DNA of 64,000 nucleotides. Source: Datura wrightii (taxonomy: Eukaryota > Streptophyta > Magnoliopsida > Solanales > Solanaceae). Of this stretch, positions 57,920 through 64,000 are shown piece after piece (the first letter of the stretch is position 1; each line of letters starts with the position of its first letter). The stretch covers positions 92,325,001 to 92,389,000 of the forward strand of contig JASDFA010000020.1 of NCBI GenBank assembly GCA_035772735.1, in the 5' to 3' direction. A program made the position numbers and the translations under genes. A model generated the notes under the pieces. That model had not been told where the DNA came from, searched no databases, and saw only the letters and a list, made by a program, of their open reading frames with translations.

Positions 57920-58976
57920 CAAGACTTCTCACTCCTTCAATTGAGCGAGATGATATGTAACCTAAGTTCCTGCTGGTTTTATTGAAACACATGCTACTCT
58001 AAGGCCATCTTAGACCTTCCAAACTCTGCCAGTGTGCTAGTCTTAAGCTGCTCATAGTTGGATGGAAATATTGCCGCCATAAATACATAAAAAATCGCTT
58101 CTTGACCATCCACAATCATCGACATCTTGCCTGACTTTACCCTTATAACCGCATCTGCTGTAGCCAGGAATCATTTTCCCAAAATGATGGGAACTTCTTT
58201 ATTAGCTTCATAGTCAAGGATGATAAAGTCTACCGAAAAGATGAACGGTCCCATTTTGATTATCATATCTCCAATAATGTCGTCGGATAAGTGATAGACC
58301 TATCAGCCAACTAAAATGTCACTATAGTGGGATGTGGTTCTCCTAACTCTAACATACTAAACAGTGATGCAGGCATAAGATTAATGCTTGCACCCAGATC
58401 ATACAGTGCTTAGCCAACTTCTCTGCTTCCAATGACTACTGGAGTAGTGAAGCTTTCGGGATCTTTAAACTTTTTAGAAATCTTATTTTGCACCCGGGAA
58501 CTGCATTCATCTGTAAGAGCTACAATCTCAAACTCTGTGAGACTTCTTTTATCGGCCAAAATATCGCTAAAATATCTAGCATACTTTGGAATCTCTTGTA
58601 ACAGTTCTGCCAATAGTAGATTCACATGAACCTGCTTCAAGACATCTAAAAATTTCTTACAAGTTGTGTCCTTCTTTTTCTTTCTAAATCTCTGTGGAAA
58701 TTGAGGAGGTGGTCTAACTTCTACTACTTTTGGTTGTGAGTAACTTCACTCACCAACCTCCTGCTTTTATCTGTAACCTGTTTTGCTTCTGCCTTATTAT
58801 CTCTAGATATTACTTCACCCAACTCTTTTCTACTACGCAAAGATATTGCACTTAGATTCTCCTTAGGGTTCTTCTTAATGTTACTTGAAAGTGCCCCTTG
58901 AGGTATGTTTGTCTGTTGAATGGCCAATTGGCCCACTTGCATCTCTAACTCACAGATTGATGTATTTATCTTATTA
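57920..58976 (-). pseudogene. gag C-end and protease remnant of C
   Basis: The minus-strand text begins at the F insertion with a gag C-terminal helix (open 58976-58724, containing L-S-A-I-S-L-R-S-R-K-E-L). It then gives V-N-L-L-L-A-E-L-L-Q-E-I-P-K-Y-A-R-Y (58640-58410) and a retropepsin remnant (about 58400-58130) with stops. After a short tail it meets the conserved block at 57915. The gag core and 5' end of C lie beyond the window. Confidence 0.7.
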
Positions 58977-60348
58977 TGTAACACCCCAAAAGATCCTAAG
59001 GCTAAACCCCAGACTTGGAATAAGAACCAGAAAGAAACTAGGAAAAATTCCCATAGAATGAATCGTCAGACGAGCCACTGTCAGAGATAACGACCTGTTA
59101 AGACAGTCACTAGTTGCCAGCAGATTTCTTCCTTAGACTCAACGAATGATACAATGTCTCATTGTTAGAAGTGACGAGTCATTGTATTGCCTCGCTTTGA
59201 TAAAATCTAGAATCTAATAAAAACCTTCCCCAAAACCAACGAACCAGATGATGCGTTATTGGAAGAAGTAACGACTCATCCTATTGATCCATTAGATGAA
59301 ATCAAAAAAGCGTTAGAAGTGTCACAGTGGCAAGGTATGGAAAGAATGACTTGTTGTTTCAGCTAATAGGTTGTTTTATCCGTTCATTGGGGGAGATCGA
59401 GAAACTATTCAAACATCCTCTAGTGACAACAAGGGGAACCAACGACCCATTGTTCCGTCAAATGGGTCGTTGTATCCATTCAGTGGGAGAAGATTAGGAA
59501 TTTTCAAAATATATCCAGTGATAACGACTGGATTCAATGACTCATCTAATCCTCTAATGGGTCTTCCTTTCTAGTCGTTGGTTAAAGTCAAGTAAGTGGA
59601 ATTCCAGACCTAGGACCAATGATTGGCCACAACAATTGTCGTTGTGTGACCCGTTAGATTCGGACACGTAGTTTTTAAGACTTTTCTCCTAGGCATTTTT
59701 TTAAACTTTCACTTCCTAAACAACGTCGTATTGGGATTAGTTGGAGGGAGTAGTCGATTCTCTCTCCTCTTTCTTTCCTAATCACTTACACTTTCATCTT
59801 AAGAACATAGATAACATTCTCAAGGAAAGAGCTAGGGCTTCTGCTTCTTCTCAAGATTTCAATTGCTTTCTTCGGGAAGTCATCTACAGGTATATATGGG
59901 GATTTAGCTAGGGGTGTCCTTTTCATCCTTGTGCCCCAAAATAACCAGTGAACCCTAAAACTCTTTCAAGTAGTCTAGAAATCATGGCTTAGAGTTTTCT
60001 TCAAAATGTTGAATTTCTTTATGTCTTAAACCTTTTAGAGTTTCTAGGACTAGTATTATTCCGTAATTGGGATGTTGATTTCAACTTGTAAAATATCTCT
60101 CCAGACTTTTGATTTTTACATGACTGTGATACTTCACTTTGTGATTTAGCAATATCTTTGAACAACATGATCTTTCTTAAATATATATGTTTCTATCCTA
60201 TGCTTTAGAGTTCTAATAATATTTTAGTATACTCAATAATGTTAGTACTACCAGTATTTCAGTACTATTAATATTAGGTCCTTTAGACTTTCAGGGCACT
60301 TCCAGATAAATAGTTCTAACTTAGTCTTAGGACATCAGTTTTGAGCTA
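58977..60348 (+). mobile_element. Element F: Tekay-like LTR, interrupted by D
   Basis: It begins TGTAACACCCCAAAAG, like the LTR start of E on the other strand, and interrupts the gag of C. Words of the type CGACCCATT and AATGGGTCG recur at 59050-59650, including a perfect pair AACGACCCATT (59441-59451) and AATGGGTCGTT (59461-59471). No PBS or PPT is seen before D begins at 60349; the rest of F is outside the window. It may be a 5' LTR or a solo LTR. Confidence 0.65.
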
Positions 60349-61580
60349 TGATAACACTCAAACCACACCTCCTTACGAAGTATGAAGCAAACATTGTCAA
60401 TAAAGAACCCAACTAGAGGTTGGGGTCGATCCTACAGAGAATACGGAAGGATGTAGAAGAACACTAGTGCTTAAACATTTTAGTTAATTATTCACTAAGA
60501 GGGGGGAATTTGAAAAAGTAATAAATATCAATGTTGAGAAAGAGTTTGTTGTTTCCAAATTAATGCAACTAACTAGGGTAAGTGTTCCCCATCACTTCAT
60601 AACCACAAGGCATTTTATACTAGTGATCTATTTCAGTGCTTACCATGCAATATCGGTAAGTTAATTTCACCTAAATGGTTGGTCCCCTATTTAAATGATT
60701 ATCACCACGCAACTTCGTCCGTCTACGGGTGTATGCTTTCCTAACACTTAACTTTGATATCAGATTAGCTATTACCGGACAAGGTCAAGCTATTAGACGA
60801 GGGTTGATAGCCTCAAATCTCCGTTGTTAATCTCGTTTCCCATTCACTACCTCCTTGGTCCGGTAAGTAAGAATAAGGCAAGTTCTAACGTTTGCAACCA
60901 TTAAAATCAATTAAAACGAAGGAAGAAATAATACAGGCATAAACTCCGTTCAAGAATCACTAAGTATTTTACCTATGTGTGTTAATTTGTTATGGTTCCC
61001 ACAACCCTAGTTGTGGTGGTTTTATCCTATCATGTTTATAAGTAAATTAATAGCATTCATGAAGTAGGAAATCCAATTTTTGACCATTTTGGAAGCATTG
61101 CACGTCGCCCTAGCCACTGCCGCGTCACACGCCTTATAGCGCGGGGAGTGTACTGCTGTGCGCCTGCCAACACGCTGGATATGTGTCGCGTCGCGTGTGT
61201 CCGTGCTCCAATGTTAGGGCTCCTCGCGCCTACCCATGCAGAGAAATGTTGGCGCCTCGCACCTGGCATAGTTCCATTTCAGTGTCGTGCCGCTCCTGGC
61301 ATTTCGCCAGTGTGCTGCTTCCTCACGCGGCTGTGTGACTACCTCGTGCGAACTTCAATCATTGCATTCTTCAATCCCACTTCTTCACATTTGATCAATA
61401 AGCCTCAAATACCTTCAAATTCATCATTTTAAGCCCTAAAAACATCTCATCATGTGTGTTAGCTAATTTCACAAATATATAACACAAGCACATGCAAACA
61501 CACATAATTTATCCTCAAAAGATAGTAAAGTAGGGGAAAAAATATGTCTATGAAGTGCGTGAGTACGCCCTTCATCAACA
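60349..61580 (-). repeat. 3' LTR of element D
   Basis: From TGATAACACTC to CATCAACA, 1232 bp. Minus-strand start TGTTGATGAAGGGCG. A near-perfect inverted repeat at 61550-61575 (10 of 11 pairs, ATGAAGTGCGT with ACGCCCTTCAT) lies at the U3 edge. GC-rich words such as GTCGCGTCGCGTGTGT fill 61090-61340. The U5 block GGGGTCGATCCTACAGAGA lies near 60421. Confidence 0.8.
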
Positions 61581-61615
61581 CTCCACACTTAAACTATTGT
61601 TCATCCTCAAACAAT
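61581..61615 (-). other. Polypurine tract and hairpin of D
   Basis: Minus-strand GTTTGAGGATGAAC hairpin (with wobble pairs), then GTTTAAGTGTGGAG against the LTR. Same arrangement as in B. Confidence 0.75.
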
Positions 61616-63840
61616 CTACTACTTCCCATTCTAATAATTAAGCAAAAAATTCATCCTATGAACAGGTCTACTTATCCTTAGGATCATGAGACAAATCTAT
61701 GAAGCTCGAACAACTCACTCGCATGCATATAGGATCAACATTAAAATGTAGAAGTTTGAAATCACTTAGCTTTTGAAAACTAACTCATCAATACATATTT
61801 TCGGCCAACATGAATTATATGTAATTTAACAATCAAGATTAAACTAAAGTCTTACCATTTTGCCCCTCACAATTTGGAGAGATGCCCTTTTCTCAAACAA
61901 GATATAAATTAATATAAACTTAGGCATAAATAAAACAATTTCCGCTAACTCTCTCAAAGAACTCAACATACATGCAAAAGACGACCCATAGGCTTACCCT
62001 TAGTGTAATACTCCGCTAATATAGAATTATGAATCAAGGATCAATTAGGACTTTAATTTGTTTGCAATGTAAGCTAAGGGACGGGTAGGAACTATTTGGC
62101 CAAGATAGTGACTAATCTCCCTAAACACTTTAATACTTCACAACACTTTGATTTTTAACCATATTCTTCAATTTTCAAATTTTCTCCTTATACCTCCTTT
62201 TATTTTTTTTAAATTTTCAACTTAGGTGAATAGTAGGAATTTTTTTATTTTCATCATTGAGCTCATTCACACACATTTTTTTCTTTTCTTTTCCTTTCTT
62301 CCGTTTCTGCCCTTTACGCACCCATACTCTAGCCACCCTCAACTTAAACATTTTTCTTATGTTGAGGTTCACAATATCCAAGGAAGGACCAGGGCCAAAA
62401 CAGGTTCATTGTAAACATATGGGTACAGTTAATCGGTAAATCATGATTTTTTTCTTTAATTTTTCAAAGCTCTTTCTTATTTTTGTTTTTCCACTAAAAA
62501 TCACCCTCCTTGTTTAGAAAAATTTCACCTTTTTCTTTTCTTCTAATTCACCACAGTTTTAAGTTTTTCCCTTCACTTTTCCAATTATACTCCTTTCCTA
62601 CAAAAAAAAAATACTAAAGTGCTTTAGGAGTCATTTGGATTAAATACAAGTCAGTAGAAAAAAAGGATTTAATCTTATAATATGACTATACACAGAATAG
62701 GCTAAGGCTCAACATGGTTAACTAGGATAATTACAATCAAGGTAGGTAAAATAGGATAAAAATAGGGCTATCAAAGAAACGCCTATATCACTTCCTAAAT
62801 CCATCATTCATATTTTGCTTTGCACACACACCGGGCAAGTTCTAGACATCAATTTACAAGCATGGAGTATATAAAAAAATTCCTCACACATTGGCACAAA
62901 AGGGTTTAACAATGGAAATCAAGATCACTTAAACACATATATCCATATTGCATGCATAACATAATTAAGCCCATTTTTTTCAAGTACAAGAGTCAAGTTC
63001 CCAAAAGACTAATTGTTTCAACCTTTTTCATGCATTTTTGAGTGAATTTAATAAAGTCTCAGTGATACCTAAAGTGAAGCACCTAGCATTCGTAAGGCTC
63101 AAGTCTTGTTCTTCCTAATGACTAATTTACCCTTAAGACGGTTGTCATTCATCCATCATCGGGCAAAGTCATGACTCAATGTCTAAAAATAAAAAAATAT
63201 AGACTCTCTAATTGGTTCTAAGGGACTATCCACCAGAAAAGTACCAAAAACAAAAATCGGAGGAACCCAAAATAAAATAAAACTAAAAATACTACAAACA
63301 AATAAGCATGCAACATAAGTCATAAATTTCAAAAAAAAATAGGCCTACCATGTACAAATTTAGCAATTAAGGAATGCATGGTAATATGAAGTTCAGTTCT
63401 CCCACCCCACACTTAATTAGTTACACTGTCCCCAGTGCTAAAACAAATAAGCATAACGTAATAGAGTGAAAGAAGAACTTTCTGGGCCTCCACTTCTCGT
63501 GTCTGTGGGGGCAAGTGCAACTTCCCCCATCTATGTATTTCATGATCAAATTGTTCTTTTGAAAATTATGAGACCCAAGCACTTCAACAAACACATAAAA
63601 GAAAAAAATTTATCTTGGATTGCCGCCAAAGTAGCACCTGATTTAACATTGTGGCACGACACATGTATCTTGATTACTCAGACTTCATCAAGATACCTAT
63701 TGAGACTGTGGTCACATCTTGACTGCATGTTTTACAATGCCAACCTGTGACACATCAAAAAAAAAAAAGAAAAACAAAAAAAATAGGAAATAAAGACTAA
63801 AAGTTAAACACACACAATTAATCTAATCCTAAGTCGTATT
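61616..63840 (-). mobile_element. Noncoding interior of D
   Basis: This 2.2-kb interior has no gag, pol or ORF. It keeps the landmarks of the coding relatives: CCATAGGCTTACC (near 61988), GCAATGTAAGCTAAGGGACGGG (62064-62085), the block CACTGGGGACAGTG plus TTAAGTGTGGGGTGGG (63400-63440, minus) and the tail block GTTAAATCAGGTGCT...GGCGGCAATCC (63620-63660). Small T-rich frames near 62230-62440 are not credible genes. Confidence 0.7.
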
Positions 63841-63857
63841 CCCCGGCAATGGCACCA
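63841..63857 (-). other. Primer binding site of D
   Basis: The minus strand reads TGGTGCCATTGCCGGGG, the Athila-type site, 8 nt from the LTR start at 63866. Confidence 0.8.
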
Positions 63858-63865
63858 CTATTTCA

Positions 63866-64000
63866 TGTCGCTCAAATTCGCACTTCTTAACAAAGTATGA
63901 GAAGATGTTGTCAATAAAGCACCCAACTAGAGGTTGGGGTCGATCCCACAGAGAATACAGAAGAATGTAGAAGAACGCTAGTGCTTAAACGTTTTAGTTA
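63866..64000 (-). repeat. 5' LTR of D (cut by the window end)
   Basis: TGTCGCTCAAATTCG onward aligns with the LTR at 60349, well over the last 90 bases (about 93%) and poorly over the first 40. That is more divergence than expected for a recent insertion, so D is old or its two LTRs have been shuffled. Confidence 0.7.

Noticed and set aside
1..64000. Host protein-coding gene between the elements
   Set aside because: All long frames match retroelement proteins; no exon-like homology to a cellular gene was recognised.

Overview
The window reads as gene-free, retrotransposon-packed DNA from a large plant nuclear genome. Everything recognisable is an LTR retrotransposon, or a small hAT-type element inside one: gypsy RT, integrase and chromodomain, plant-type PBS and PPT sequences, the plant-only DUF7745 and 'putative plant transposon protein' (Transposase_32 type) families, and AT-rich introns. 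I found no host gene, tRNA or rRNA. The families suggest a dicot, plausibly Solanaceae such as pepper, but I cannot prove the species from sequence alone.

Layout. G (1-2014, minus): the 5' end of an Athila-like element, with its 5' LTR at 591-2014; it sits inside the 3' LTR of A. A (2015 to about 13245, minus): a decayed Athila-like element with gag-protease, no RT or integrase, and a downstream ORF. It carries a solo LTR of its own family in opposite orientation (3459-5111) and a 703-bp hAT-type element (12160-12862). Bases 13246-15100 are unassigned and LTR-like. C (15101 to beyond the window end, minus): an Athila-like element whose 3' LTR is 15101-16639. Its body is split by B (16792-44541), E (46372-55847) and F (58977 onward). 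B (plus, own length about 9.7 kb, LTRs 1414 bp, TSD AGATA) is another gag-protease plus ORF element lacking RT/RH/INT. Z is inserted in the ORF of B (22412-40447, minus, 18036 bp, TSD AACCC): a very young, nearly complete Ogre/Tat element. E (minus, TSD CTCAA) is a decayed Tekay/Del-type chromovirus. F is a Tekay-like LTR on the plus strand, itself interrupted by D (60349 to beyond 64000, minus), an Athila-like element with no coding capacity.

How the parts work together. Z encodes ORF1 (DUF7745), gag, protease with a G-patch, and RT, two RNase H domains and integrase. A 155-nt intron lies between protease and RT. A, B and C share another plan: LTR, PBS, gag, protease, a scar where RT/RH/INT should be, a conserved 35-nt tail block, a cluster of palindromic words, a 3' splice site 5 nt before an ATG, an ORF, a hairpin plus PPT-like block, about 1.7 kb of conserved noncoding DNA, PPT, LTR. 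They would need RT and integrase supplied in trans. D keeps only the noncoding landmarks of this plan.

The most unusual signal is structural. Nearly every family except Z carries its own set of short near-palindromic words in the LTR, and several carry another inverted repeat at the very edge of U3. The sequences are unrelated between families but the positions match. LTR divergence fits the nesting order: Z about 0.2%, B about 3-4%, E about 10% (hand counts).
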